Source: Hydractinia symbiolongicarpus | Taxonomy: Eukaryota > Cnidaria > Hydrozoa > Anthoathecata > Hydractiniidae | Assembly (NCBI RefSeq): GCF_029227915.1 | Contig: NC_079877.1 | Location: 25,943,851-26,003,850, forward strand | Direction: 5' to 3' | DNA length: 60,000 nt | Shown here: positions 12,601 to 27,600 of the stretch, in pieces | Layout of the letters: each line of letters opens with the position of its first letter | Position numbering within the stretch: position 1 is the stretch's first letter | Translations under genes and position numbers: made by a program | The notes under the pieces: model-generated | What the model was told of the DNA's origin: nothing | The model's database searches: none | What the model saw: only the letters and a program-made list of their open reading frames with translations

Positions 12601-15600
12601 ATGAAGCAGATGATATCAACGTAAAAATAGTATCTGGTCACAAAAAAATACATACGCTACTTTCTCAAACCTTTGAGGCTTTGCATATCAGTAGATCTTC
12701 TCCACAATGGCTTGCATATCTTCAACATGTTAATAGTATTGTTCTAAATGGTGTGCAAGAATCAGTCATAACGTCATTGCAAAATTTGTTCAACAATATG
12801 GTAGTAAAAAGCCTGAAGGTAAAATGTTACATAATCTAGTCGCTTAATTTAAAGGAATAAAAACATCCTAAGTGCTTTAGGCTATGGTGCAATGCTCCTG
12901 TAAAAAGGAAATATAAATACTGCTTTCATGACCTGTTTGTTTTAGCTTCTTTTTTGATAACGCATATCCAATATTATTTTTGTTACTTATATGATGTTTA
13001 TTTCAATTTCACAAGTAAGGTGCAAAGAGTTTAGGATTTGGCGGAGAGTTTTATGAACAACAGTAAATCATTGAAGTCTTTTGAGGGTCCTGTAAAATAA
13101 CAATCAAACAAATAAACAAACAAACAAAAAACTAAAAAGCAAGAACAAAAAAAATAGTTTTTGGTAACAGTTGGTATAAATTCTAAGAATAATCTTTGCT
13201 AATTAATTATCGATATAAGTTAATGTTAAGTTCTTAAAATATTTTAAAAATACTGAGAAAATTTTTCTCTTGTCTCGATTTACTAGAACGACGGAGATGT
13301 TTTACCTTTGGTTCAGTTGGATGTTCACCTAATTGGATCAATCATATATTTTTCACCACCTGTTGACCGTGCTTTTGCTACGCTCTCTTTGGCAGAATAT
13401 GTTGAACAGTGGTTGGATGGTATATTGGCAAGGCTAAAATTGATAAAGTTTAATGATCAGGTACTAACAGTGTTTGTATTTTTTGAAACATTTTGAAAAC
13501 TGGTAATCAATTATCAATAACAATTATTAGAATTCTGATTATAAAGGATACCACATTTGAAAAAAAATCTATTAATCATTGTTGACATGAAGTAAATGAA
13601 TAAGAAAGGCTGCACTTTCTCAATACGCCATTCATATGTGTAAAAGAAAAATTAATAATTTGTTGTGCGCTGCAAAAATATGTTATGCCAGCCTACAGTA
13701 CCCCTTAAATGTATCTTGGTATCCAATAGCTTCCTTACGAGGCTTAAACATAGATTATGGGGTACCATTACATTTGTAGCACTGCAGCGTAATGATAGAA
13801 CACTAAGCTGGCCTGACATCATAGGTGTAATCAAACATTCTGTGTGTTGTACATAAGCTATGCAATGTTGTATTTTTTTCTGAGGATGTAGCTAATATGC
13901 TTTTTTCATTATTTCATTAGGAGAATCTAAAAGATTTGCACAGTAGGGAAATCGACGTTATGTTACATCATATAAAAGAACTTGTTAATGAAGCTACTGC
14001 TGAATGCAAGGTTAGTAACAAATTTATGCTAAAGGGTATTAAAAAACATTTAAGGAAATTGTATTTACTTTCAATATTATTTTTGTTATAAAAAAATGGA
14101 CCAATAAAGCCTTATGATCTTGACTTGTTTATTTTCCTGAGCCCATGTAAAAGATGAAAGATTAATGTAATGGCTTTAAGGTATAATATGGAGGATATAA
14201 AAAATAGACACAAAGCTGTCAATCAATGAGAATGTATAATTCTCTTAATTGATTTATGATTTCAAATTGTCACAGAAAACGTTGGATTAAACATTAACAT
14301 TTCTCCACATAATGCAGTCAAACATTTTCCCAGTTCATTTTTAAATTATGAATTGTGTCCTGAGAAAGTTTTATCCCCTTACTAAGAACTTTTAGAGCTT
14401 CAGGCTGAAGTGTGCAGATTATCTTTTACTTTCACTGCACAGAATAAATATTCCTGACATTTTATGTTGTGAGCTATTGCAATTAACCACTGAATAAATT
14501 TAACATTGGTTTGAGTAACAAGATTTTGCCTGTAAAAAATCAACCACTAGCATTTTGGCTCCTAGACAAGGCTAAGTATTGTAATATAGCTGATAAACTT
14601 CATTTGTAACAACTAAAAAGCTGTCCTTTGTAAAACTTTGTCTTTGTTTTATGATAGTTTCTTTAGTTAATACTCAACACAAATGACATTGCAAGTACAA
14701 AGTGGTGTTGTTTTTTAATTGTTAGAATTTATAAATTAAAAAAGAAAAAACAATTTAAGACCTGAAACACTACAATGCACTTGTTCTTCAATTAACTTGA
14801 AGTTATCATTAAACTTAATAGTGATAACACCCATTTGTTTACACTCAAGTGAGTTCATTAAAACTAAAAGTGAAAGCATGACCTCATGCAGTGTTGTTGG
14901 GTGTGATAGAGTGTAATGTTTTCTTTGTAAACCTTTTTTTTAGAATTTAACCAACATTTTTAAAGATTACGCCTTTCTGTGGACGCAAGATGTTAATCAT
15001 ACATTCAGAGAATTTCTTAAAGGTAACATCTCTAACCGACCTTACTACCAGTCAAATGCAGAAGATACAAGGTCACAAGCATCTGCAATGTCAGCATCAA
15101 GATCACGGCTTGATTTCAAAGATAATTGGTAAATCATTTAGCTATTATGATTTGCACACTTTCACACTATTTGGCCCACAATAGGCTATTGTGGGCCAAA
15201 ACTTTTGCAAAGAATGAAAAGAAAAGTGCTGAGGAAAATAAATATGTGCTTTTAATTCTTTGTGATACACAATGATCATTTGCAACTGAACTTATCAAAA
15301 AAATAGCAGAATTGTTTCGAGCGATGACATTGTGGTTACCACAAACGTTTTTGATATTTATGTTTTCATTTTTTTAATTGTTTGTACTACCTATTTCTAT
15401 ATAATGGTTGTTGCAACAGAATAACTATTACCAAGGAATTAATGACAAGTGGCCCACAGTACTCCCAGTCTACAGCTGCAGATGTTTTTTTTGCCAAATA
15501 CAACTTTTTTTGTGAACTGACTTCATATTTTCAATTCAATTCCTACCATGTAAAACAACTATTCTAAAAAAAATATGTCAGTATAAACAAATTTAGGATG

Positions 15601-18600
15601 TTTTAGAAGTAACAAATATATTCAGGTTCTAATTTTAAGTGTGTTCAGGATATTTTAGGTATAGCTACCCTGCCGTGTTACTATAGAAGAGCACGGATGA
15701 TTAATCAAGGATTATTTGTATGTAGTTCAGGTACCTCATCAGTTGCTACCATGGGTGTAATGGGCTTTGGTGAAACGAAGTTTTTGAAAACGCCCAATGC
15801 AGAAGACGGTTGCCCAAATTTGGATGATTTTGATAAGGAAATAGAAGTGTTTCAAGTAAACAATTTATTCATGTTTCTTTTTTTATGTCTTGTCTAATTG
15901 TTTAACTCAAGTGTTAATTTTCTTTAAGAAGATATAATGAAATGCTAGCTTCTAATGGATAGTTATTTTTACACCACAGACATATAATTTTGAAGTAATT
16001 GGGATCATCTCAGGAATTGGGTTATTGTCTTGCACAAAATATATTTGCTAGGCCAAAACATTTAAAAAGAAATCAATCTTCGAGAATCATGGACGAGATA
16101 TTTGTTGACAGAGATTGTTGACAAATTTTAACAAGTGATACTTGTGAAATATCAACCCATCGAATGTCATAACAGATGTAGGACTTTGAAGCATAGCATA
16201 TTTGGTTATATTTGAAGTCTTTAATAAAGTTGATTGTTGCTGATGTCAGCATGGCCCTTTTCTCTAAATCCCAAGGCCTTTCCCAAGCCTTAATGTGGGT
16301 TGTTCCATGAACCTATATCTTTAACTACAGGGATTTAGGTGCGTGTATCTATCCTACATGCCTGAAAAAGAGTTTCTTCTGAAGCTACGAAGTTTTACCC
16401 AATTTATGCTTACATTTGTTTTAAAGAATAGCCAAGACTGTAAACTGTCTGATTGTTGATACAGTTATGATACAGTATTTTTGTCTGCATAGTTCAAACT
16501 TTGGTATTTTACATTATAGAGAGCCAAACATGAACTGTCATCAGCCAAATTGACACACGATTTGCGATGGATACGTATAAATTTTCAACCAATTATTGAA
16601 ACAATTCAAACATACGCCTCAAAGTGGATGTATACTTACACCAAATATCTTGCAGACCAGGTGATTAGTATTGACACAATTCTTTTGTTTGGGGTTTGCT
16701 AATTTCTAGACTGCATTTTAATTTGCTCGTTAATTTCACTCAATAGGTTCAAGAAACACTTAACTCATTGGATGTATTTCTCAAAAGAATCGGGCCTGAT
16801 GTTGAAGCAATAACTGGCAAAGAACAAGACATACATTCTTTTATGAAGCTAATGAGGATATTTAATGAGGTTGTTGTTTAAAGTGTTTCCCTAAAACTTT
16901 TTTTCAGGTTTCTTTACTTTTGTTATGCAGTCAATTTCATCAATTTTGTCAATTTACAGTTTCGTCAATTTGCAACAGATTTCGTCATTTACAGTCAATT
17001 TCGTCATTTGCTATCAATTTGACCAGTTACAGTCAATTTACAATCAAGTACATTTTTACTTTTAGGTGAGCAAACAACAGGTGGAAATTGACAACAAATT
17101 TATTGCCATGAAACGTACCATCAATTTACTTGAGAAATATGGACAAACTCTGCCAGAAAAAACTCAACACTTTTATAACGCTGCACCTGGCAGGTATCTT
17201 TATTTTTTATTTCATAATTTTACATATAAATCTTCTTTGAAACGGTAAATTAGAAAATGAGAAATTTGTATTATGTTCTAGATGGGACAATCTTAAGATG
17301 AAAGTAAATCAGGCTAAGCAAGTGTTGGGGCCAAAAATACAAGCTGAAGAAAGCAGTGTTATAAAGGTTTTTTTACTGTTAATACTTTTTATTGTCTTAT
17401 AATTAAGAACTTCCCAACAAATATTTCAATCATATTTGGAATCTTGGAAATCTTCTATTCCATATCCTTTTTTAGTTTTGTTGACAAATCTTTTCTTATT
17501 TTCTAAGTATTCCTTTTTTCATTAAGTAAACTACCAGAGTAATAATTAGAGTACACAATATCCAAAGTTCGGTTAAAAACTGATTGTTTAAAGTAGTTAA
17601 ATGCTGTGCAGTAAAATAATGAAAATGACACAGCCGGAGCAATTCTCTAAAATAATGAAAAATTTAGCAATTAAATGAAGGTTTTGCATAATACTACACA
17701 TAAAATCATGTTTTAAAGAGTCCAAATTAGAATAATTCCATGGAAAAATTATGGCCTGAAAAAAAGATTTTAGATTAAAAACATATAGTATTAGTTGCAT
17801 ACTTGAGCCAATTTTTCAGTAGCTATATCATTTTCCAAACATTTATTCACATTAAGTTGTCGAAATCAAGCAAATAGAGAAAAAAAGAGATGTGTATTTC
17901 TGATAACCACGATAAAATATAATTGGCTCAGCAGAGCATGATATACATCATATTCGAAGTGCCATATTCAATTTTCAGAGTGCGAAATATTAAAAAGCTT
18001 TTCATATTGGCTAGATTACTATATAAAAACCAACAAAGTCTTGTGTTATTTCATTCATTTATGTAAAAGATTAGTGTATGGAATAGCTTAAAATGATGAT
18101 AACACTACGTGACAATCAGGTAAACACAGAAGCATGAAACACTCATTAAGTTCAAAACAACTTCTCAAAGCAAAACTATTTTGTAACACTCAACATATCA
18201 TCAAACTCCAAACTTAAGGGATCAACCAAAGAAAATAAATATAACTTGCTTTAGAAATTGTCAGTTGTTAGTTTATAGTTCCAAATTGTCACAAGAAATG
18301 TTAAATTTAATTATAAAACGCTCCTTGAATAGTGCTGCATGTCTACATATCGTTTTAGTTTTAAAAAATTAAATGTACTTTTTTTTTGAGTTTCTGAACA
18401 ATGCTCGTGGATGTTATATGTTTCAAAAAACATTTTATGCGAATAATATTTTTGCTAGCAATAAATTAGTTATCGCACATACCTTGTCCAATATGTTGTA
18501 TCTTTCTCGTTCTTCAACTTTTGCAGGTGTTTCGCTCCCCTAAAGGCATGTGAATTAATTCTTCTGCAAAAGTAGAAGAACTCAAAATTAGATGCCATAT

Positions 18601-21600
18601 TGGACATGGCACCATGGCATGATTCGTACATATAGTTTAATTTTCTGTTTCCTTGTGTTTTAGGTATTGACAGACTTTAAAGAACAGTGTGCTAACATTC
18701 AGTCCGAAATGGAAGATTCTCAAGTGTATAACCGCTCTATTGTAGTATCTGCCGCTTACACACTTATTCATCAATTTCAGAGTGAAATTCATCTTCTTGA
18801 GTCTGAAGCCCAGGTGGACATTGTTTCTTTTTGACACATGCATTGATTTAAAAAACTTATTTTTTTATAAGAAGAATAAAGTTTTATCAGGTCTTGTTAT
18901 AAAATTGCGAAGTTTTTCCACAGGATTCCCTTCCCCTATTCATTGTAAAGTGGTGCTGTTTTAAAGACATAATTTGTGACTGAAAGGCGTGGAAAAACAT
19001 AATGAGCTGGAATTTTTGGACAGGATTGTTATTTTGTTTTAACACAACTTTTATTTTTGCTTATGTCAGGATTTGATTGAATTGCAAGAGTTGTTGGAAA
19101 AGAACATTGTGGATTTCAATATCATCAACAGGTTAAAATGTTTACATAATTCACTTAGTAATAGAGATCTATTATATTAATATACAATTCTCCGTCTGCC
19201 TGCCTACCTGCCTGTCGGCTTCTCTGTCTGTGACAGGTAAAACGGATATGTGTTTTTTTTTGAAATTGCTGAAAATTTCAATTTAGGGTCATTGATAATG
19301 CTGTTTGAGTATCAACGCGTATTTCACATATTCACAAAGAAATTCAAGCATTCACAAAATTTCACATTTTAAAATAAAATAAAAAAAATTCTCACAAAAT
19401 ATACCAAAGTCAGCTATTTGCACAAACTTATCTGAGATCGGAAGATCTTTATCCCTCCTTGTATGAGAGTACTTCTACAATAGCGATGATGTTTAATATT
19501 GCAGCTATTTTTGCACCTTTTTCCAATACAAATTCTTAAATTATTAAGAAAAGATCAAACGTAGTGCTAAAGTATGTCTTTAATGATTACTTCTTTACTT
19601 TCAATTCCCAAATCTTATTTCACTTATACTTTTGTGTAAAAAAAATTACAAAAATAAATCTGTTAGTGTGATAAAATGAGGAAGGTAATATTTTTCCGAA
19701 GTTAAATAAAAAAAATGTATGATAATATTATTTGTAGCATTATTTCTTTTGTTTTTAGTATGTTTGATGAATTATTATGTCTACGTCAAGTTTGGGATGC
19801 TTGCAGGTAAGTCCCTGTTGCATTAACGGTAATGTCGTTCGATAATGTTGTTTAAAAATAGCTCTCTATTCTATTAAAAATGGTAAATGAGAAACTGTAT
19901 GAACATTTTTTTGCCTTTAACATTTTTTTTTCATTTAGATTAATTAGAGACCAACAGATGGAATGGAAACGCCATCGTTGGCATAAGATTAAGACAAAGT
20001 TATTAAAACGTGGTTTAGATGCTCAATATGATATCATAAGGAGACTTCCTGATAAAGCACATGGTTGGGATGTCACATTAAGTTTAATCGAAATGATAAA
20101 TGAGTTATATGTAAGTGCTAGTATAGATTTTTGTTTAAAGGATAACATAATGCAATACTTAGAAGAAATTATGTTTTCAGATATTTAAAAAAAAAGATGA
20201 ATTTAAAAATGCATGTCTTAAACACGTCATCTGTATAAGCTATCTGCATATGTCCCTAGCATGTGGGTTTTTTTCGCAGCTCCCAGTTCTAAAATCAAAT
20301 TTGTTTGGTACAAGGCAGTATGCTAGGGATACGCAATGTAGATCCTTTTTGTAATTATTGTGTGTCATTTTACAACGTTAAATTGTAAAAAATTTTTGCA
20401 GTAAATTACATGCATAATTGAATTACTTGAAACTGTGAAAAAGCTGGTAGGATCTTCTACATGTTAATTCTCATTTATTTCAGTCCTGTATTTCAATAAT
20501 GGAAGATTTCAGTAAAGTATCACTTCGGCCTTGTTATTGGAAGCAGTTCATTCGGTTAATGGCAGGTGCAATTAATATCACCCATGATAATTTGATAAAA
20601 ATGAACTTAAAGAATCTAGCAGAACTAGGATTGCATCATAATGCGGAAGAAGTTCACACAGTCATAAAGAAATCTTTGGAAGATGTTAGCATTGAAAATA
20701 AGTTGAAGTTGTATGAGGAGATCTGGTTAAGCAAGGTGTTTGAAATTAAAAAACACACCCGCTTGGTTTCTGACTCAGTGAAAAAGAATTCGTTAACTGT
20801 AAGTGCGATGCATTTGTAGGTGAACATTTATGATAAAATCATTGACAGTTGACTGCATGTAATTCCTCACCAATTTTTAGGGTAGTGAATTTGGTGGTGT
20901 AACAGAGCCTGAGCTTGGGTTTTCGGTGCAGGGGTACACACCTACAGCAAAGAATACCAGACAGTCTCGATTGTATTCAAGGGCAAGTGTGACACAAACA
21001 CCGGATGTTGATGGAGTGAGAAGATTTAATTTTCTTATTGTTCAACAAGCTGCCTATACTGTTTAATTTAGTCACAAGCTTATGTCTTCTACTGCAGTAT
21101 TTTTGATTGTTTCTCTGTATATTTTCTATTTTTCCATGTTGTTATTAACGTGTTTCAGGATCCTACAAAGTTTTTGATATCAAATGTTGAACTAATCTTG
21201 GAAGAGTTGCATTCACATCAAGTAAGTTGCTTTTATACCAGTCTCGTACCATACAGGATTAGCCTTTAAGCCAAGCACTTGTAGGACAAATTCTAAAACC
21301 TGCACAAAATAAACTCTAACTTTTCCCATATCCTTTTACTTTTAAAAATGGTTTGATATTCAGTTTTGCAATAATTTGAAGAAAGGATACTTAGTATTGA
21401 CATATATGGATGCAGGTTGTTAGGTAAACTTCAGATGCAAGATTTTAACTTGGTGACTAATTGTTTTAAGCTGTAGCTACCCTTCTTAATAGATTCTGGC
21501 GGAAAATATAATAATTAAAAAAAGAAGCTTTTATTTCATGGGTTACATAAAGTTCTAGAATAAACCGTTGAAAAAGGAGGAAGTAACAACCAAAGAGTGT

Positions 21601-24600
21601 AGTCTCAGATTTGTTGGAATAATTTCGCGTGCTACATGTAAACATACAATGTAAAAATAGCCACTGCAGCTGAATCAAGTCTGTACTACAAACAGGCCAG
21701 GGTCATGCTGATGATCCTACTAAAAGACTGACAGAACTATTTTAAAATGGGAAATTACCTTATTACACGAAAAAAATTATTACAGGAACAAATAAATTAG
21801 TTATGAGAAACTAATCAATTTATTTCGTTGTCCATATGTACAAGCTGAAAATTTGCCCTTAGATGCACTGCCGCATTGCTCAGTCCTGCACATTATAAGA
21901 CTAATTTGTTATTGCTGTTGTTATTGTTATTTTTGTTGTTGAAAATCGTTTTTGTTAACACTTGCTGATCCTTGTTGTTTATTTGTGTTGTATTTTTTTA
22001 GATGTCATTGGAAAGCATGCTAAAAACATCTTCTGCCACTTCTTTTATGGATGACATTATCAAATGGCAAAAGACCTTGCAGCAAGTTGAAGTGTTTATT
22101 AATATGTTGATTGAAATACAAGAAAAATGGGTTGATCTTGATGACGTAAGTCGATATGTTTCAATATGCTATTATGGCATGACGTTCAGTGCCATACTTG
22201 GTTGTGTTTCGTAATCCATGACGGTATAGATGCCTAAATTAATTTTTTATTATTTGTTTGAACTCAAAATTTTAGTAATATAAACAGCAATAAAAATTTG
22301 TTCTATAAATTTTAGATCTTAATTTCGAGGTCAACAATATTTTTTACATTTTCACATTTGGGCAACACAACGTTGTTAAAGAGGGAATTAGCCCAAAAAT
22401 CATTTTTTGATATTTGATCCAACTATAATCATCAAATTATTTTATTTTGTTTCTGAACGTTGTATTTTCTAGCTTTTTTTTTGCCTCAGAAATGCTCTTT
22501 CTTATACGAACCATATTTTGTATCGATAGTGTGGGGACCAAACAACAATAATGACGTAACTGTATTAAAAACAAAAAATATGAGGCTTGCATTGTAACTA
22601 GCATACTGGAATAATCTTTTTCTGTCATATTTTTTTAACTAAGGGAATTAACTAATTTTCAGAAAAAAAAATTTTGAAAGTAAAATTGAATTTTCACCAG
22701 GATAAATTTCTTAAGAAAAGAATTCAATGATCAGTTTTTTCTCAATTTAATTATTAAATAAAAAGGGTTAGGGAAAAAAATCCCTTTTATCAAGCAAATA
22801 AATTTTTTAATGTTTCAACACTGTACCTTCCTCCATGTATATGTACATTGTGTGGAATCACAACTTTAAGATAAAGCATGTTACTGTGATGTGTTATAGA
22901 TATACAATTCTGCAGAGATGAGAATATCTTGTCCTCGTGAGAGTGCAATATTCGCATTATCGAGTCGTGATTTTGATGTTGTTATAAAATCAGTAGAGAA
23001 AAACCCTAATATACTTCAAGTTGTTTCTACTTCTAGTAAGTGACTTACAGGATTAATACTATCAAGCATTGTATTATTGTGTTGAAAAATAATATAACCA
23101 AAAACAATAAAGTTCCTACCTCTCTGCTCAAAATAAGTGTAATTTTTCAAAATATTTTTTCTTTATTGATCGTATAGGATGGTTTTAATAAGCTTCTTAT
23201 TATGGCACCATCTGGATCTTTAAAATTTTGACTTTTTTTATTTCTTTAGACATATTCCAAAATCTTGAAAGAATCACTATGATGTTAAGTCAATGTCAGT
23301 TAACGACTGCTCGTTATCTGGAGAAAAGGCGTTTTAAAAATCCAAAGCTTCTTTTACTGTCCACACAAGAAGCATACTCCATTATTTGCAAGGGTTTGTT
23401 ATTTATGTTTTACCTAAATCTTGTCAAAGTTTAATAAGCCGGGTACATAGTACAATTTCGGCAAATCGTGTTATGTAAAATTAATTGTGGCATGCAAGAA
23501 GACAGGAAACAAAAGCCGTTTCCAGTTTAATCAGTATAATACTTTCAATAAAAAGGAGACAATGTTGAAACTAAAAGTTTTATTTAGACTTTCAAAAAGA
23601 TGAAGGTCTTAAGGGATGTTATAGGCCTAAGTATAAAAATATTACTTCTAGTTCGACATCTTAATAGGCACTGTCCATTCCCCCCTTTTCTTGCGTTTTT
23701 TCATTTTTTTTCTACTTTTTATTGCTGTAGCTGTTACAAAAAGCGCTAATATATCCTCATCATCTGACATTTTTTATCGAAAACAGAAAGAAAGTACACA
23801 ACTAGTCCTATCATGTATACAAAAAACATACTATTAAAAAACGAGTACGTCATTTCATATTCGACAAACCCCACTGTGTATCTATTCCTTTAACCTTACG
23901 CATCCACTGCTTTTACGGTACAGGGAAGATAATGGAGTTTCTTAATTTTATTTTGACAATGGGATGATGCTTTCAAAATGTTGTTGTAATCATGTACGGA
24001 TGTTTTATTAGCAGTGTCAGACATAATTACATAGTATTTTTACTATGAAAATAGTGGTAATGTACTAATACTTCGGACTCTGTCATAATTCTTGTATGTT
24101 CAATATTAGTTTATTGTTGTTTAAGACTGGTTATATTATTTGAAAAAGTCAATCTATTAGGGAATGTAACATTAAGTAAGATATTATGACTTTTTTAAGA
24201 AGCCATATGAATGAAAACATTTTTTGGAACTGTTGTTTGACTGTTAGCTCTATTATGTTGACATTAAATCGCTGATTGAAACTATTGTATAGGATTTCGT
24301 TTCTTTCTATCATAGACCACATATAAGAATTCTTTTTTGAATCTTATTGTCCTTTTTCCTGTTTTTGAGTTTACCTTCAAATATCAAAGTAATGTATAGG
24401 GTAAACCTGTTTTTTTATGACATCGGTAATATATTGGTTTCAAAATGAGTGGATTATCCACACTTTAAACTGGCCAATTTTAGTCAAAAGTGGACGTCAA
24501 TTATTCCTCCCCCTGTCAAGTAATTTGATGTTAAAGTTATAAGTACAGTGCAGAAGATATACTATATTGTTTTCGTCATAAATCAGATATATTGTCGTAA

Positions 24601-27600
24601 GGAAATGGTATTATAATACCAAGAGACAAAATCTATAATTTTAAAAATTTTTGTTGTGAAGTTAACTAAACTTGGCAAAAACTATATTTACTGAGTCAAA
24701 ATAGTATTTGTCTATGATCATCATAAATATTCAGTCGCGTAGTTGTGATAAATAAATATTTTATTGAAAACCATCAAAATTGTGGAGATTGAATAGTGCA
24801 TTACTTAACCCCTGGGTGGCCCACAAGAAGCCTGTTCAAAACCAACCTGGCAATCCTAGCTAATTCACCTACACCTGCCTGTATAAGAACTACATAGACA
24901 TGGATCTCAGTTCCCTCGTCCTTCGTTGTTAGTAGCAAGGACTCACAAAGTCAAACGAGCTATTTAGTATTTAGCTAACTTAGAAGTGAATGCTGACAGC
25001 GCCAGGATGACAAAAGTGTGTTTACAGATGGAACTGACATTATAATTTGATTTTAATATAAAGTTTTTGTTACTGTCAATATTATAATGCTCACAGTTAC
25101 TAACTAGGAAGTAAACAAAAGAAATGCAATATTTTAAGTGTTGTGGGTTAGGATTGTACAAACCAGTTGTTTTTTTAAAGTGCAGCAATGTAAATATGGA
25201 TTGGGGAAATCCCAATGAACCATAATAAAAAAGACTGGGACATGATTCACACTAGATACAACAGAATAGAAAAAAGTCTTTGTGAGCAAATTGTGACGTT
25301 ACTGGTCATTAAAGATCTTTTTTTCTTACTATTTTAATGTAATTATATGAAAAGTTTCTTTGTTATCTTACTTATATAGTATTTATTATTGTATTTTCAT
25401 TTTTCTTTTCGAATTTATCTTGCAGGTTATGATCCAAATCTGTTGTCACAACACCTGCATAAACTTTTTAACAACATCAATTCACTAAAGACTGACATTT
25501 CTGAAGATGGTTTGTTGTATCACATCACTGGTTTTTACAGCAGTTTTGGAGAATTTATTCCCCTGCAAAAGGTTTGCTCTATATACTTTTTTGTAACTCT
25601 GGGGCTTTAAAACAGAATTACTATTGTAGGCTTTCATTCGATTAAGAAAAAAACGTAAAGAAATCTAAGTTAAAAAATACAAGTTCTTTCCTATGAAGAG
25701 ATGTGGAAAGGTATAAAGATTTTTTTGCTTTGGTTATAGTTACCAAATTTAATATTTAATAAAATATGAATTAATGCTGTTAAATTTGTCCTGTAAAAAA
25801 GTTGGATCAAAGTAAATTATAGAATTATAATGAGTGCAATTAGTCAGAATGGAAAAAAGCGTTTTTGTGGGTTTTGGGTTGGGGTCCAGGGAAATGTAGA
25901 AAAAGGTTGTTTTGGTGTTCTAATGTATAACTCAGTAAAAAAGAAAACACTCAGAGGAACTTTTGTGAAACTTTTCAATGTAAAATGCGTATTATATTTA
26001 AGAAAGTAATTTTCAGTATGAAGAAATATTCACATTTAATGTTACAGCTTTTTTCTTCATTCTGTGAGCAAGAAGTTTCTCAAATCAAGTCCTAGCCAAA
26101 TATTGACAGAAAAATTATTATATTCAACAATTTCAGAGTCTTTTAAGAATATACGGTTTTGTAAATAGCTGGTTTTGGTATATCTCGCTTGAAAGATTTT
26201 ATTCCCTTAAAATTTTTTCTGGAAAGGTAGTTTGTCTAATATCCCTTCAATAAATGCATTTGATTCATGTTCTTCCTGTTATCTTTTTTAAGATGAGAGA
26301 GAAACAGACAAATTCTTTAAGCCTGACTACTTAAAAAACGAATATGCAAGTTGTAGTGATTAAGCATGCACAAAAATGCATAGTTTAGCAAGTGTCACTC
26401 ATGGAATTTATCCCACAAATGTTTTGACCTTCAAAGATTGCACATGTAATATCTTTTTACCTTTATTTCAGCCAATTGTATGTGAGAATGGTATTGAAAA
26501 CTGGCTATCGGAGTTGGACACTGGCATCAAATTATGTAACCAGTTAAATCTATCAACATTGTTAAACGCAACATTAACTGATCATCTGGAGTCACTGCAT
26601 AGAAACAAGATCAACCAAGATACTGTTTTCTCCAGTTCAACTGAAAAGAATCAAAGACGTGCATCTAAAGAACACGAGCAATCTGTTGATCCTGATGTAT
26701 CCAGCCCAATTCAAAAGAAAGATCCAGCTGCATCTAAATCTGACGTGTTTACATATATGCTAGGCACATTACTTCCTCTTCCTGATAACTGGAATTTTAA
26801 TGAATCTAGCGATGCTATTATGCTTAGTATGAAAGTCACTATATCCAGCCTTCTTAATAATTACTTCCAATCATACATTAATGGAAACGAGTCATCATTA
26901 AGCTCATGCTGTGAGAAACTTAATGCAATTATTGTATCTCTAAGCGACTTCTTACTTGCTCAAACCACTATTAAACTACAGAAGAAGAATGCTGAAATGA
27001 AAAACTGTGCAGATGATATTCCATTAAATCTCGAAAGTTTGGATATTTCCTTATCTCCAGTTGAAAGTGAATATAAAGAAACGGATAGTACACTGGAGAG
27101 AACCGAAACAGAAAACGTAAACTTAGACGTTTATCAAATTCACATTATAAAAAGTCTCATTCAATATTTTTCTAATGAGCGTAACTTTATTAAGAACTTG
27201 ATCCATGTGGTCTTCCTTGATTTGGAAGGGGACATGAGAATCCCTTTCGAATGGTCCATACACCCATTTTATAAATTCAATAACACTTCATGCATGCTTG
27301 ACGTGGAGTTAGGTGATACGTCTTGGAATTATGAATTTGAATTTCAAAGTGTCTCTCATTGCCACACAGAGTTGGAGAATGAAAAGAGCTTGTATTGGCT
27401 AGCAAGCGGGGTAAAGCATTACGAAGGAGGCTTTTTAGTGTCAAAACAGGTATGATAATGTTGACTTTTGTTACGTATGATTTAAGCATATGTTTCTATG
27501 AATACCTTAAGTACAAGAGTATATCACTGAGTCGAATCAAGAAAACATATAAATCAGCAAAATATAGGATGCATATTTTCTGAGTTATTGTTGCTGTTTT

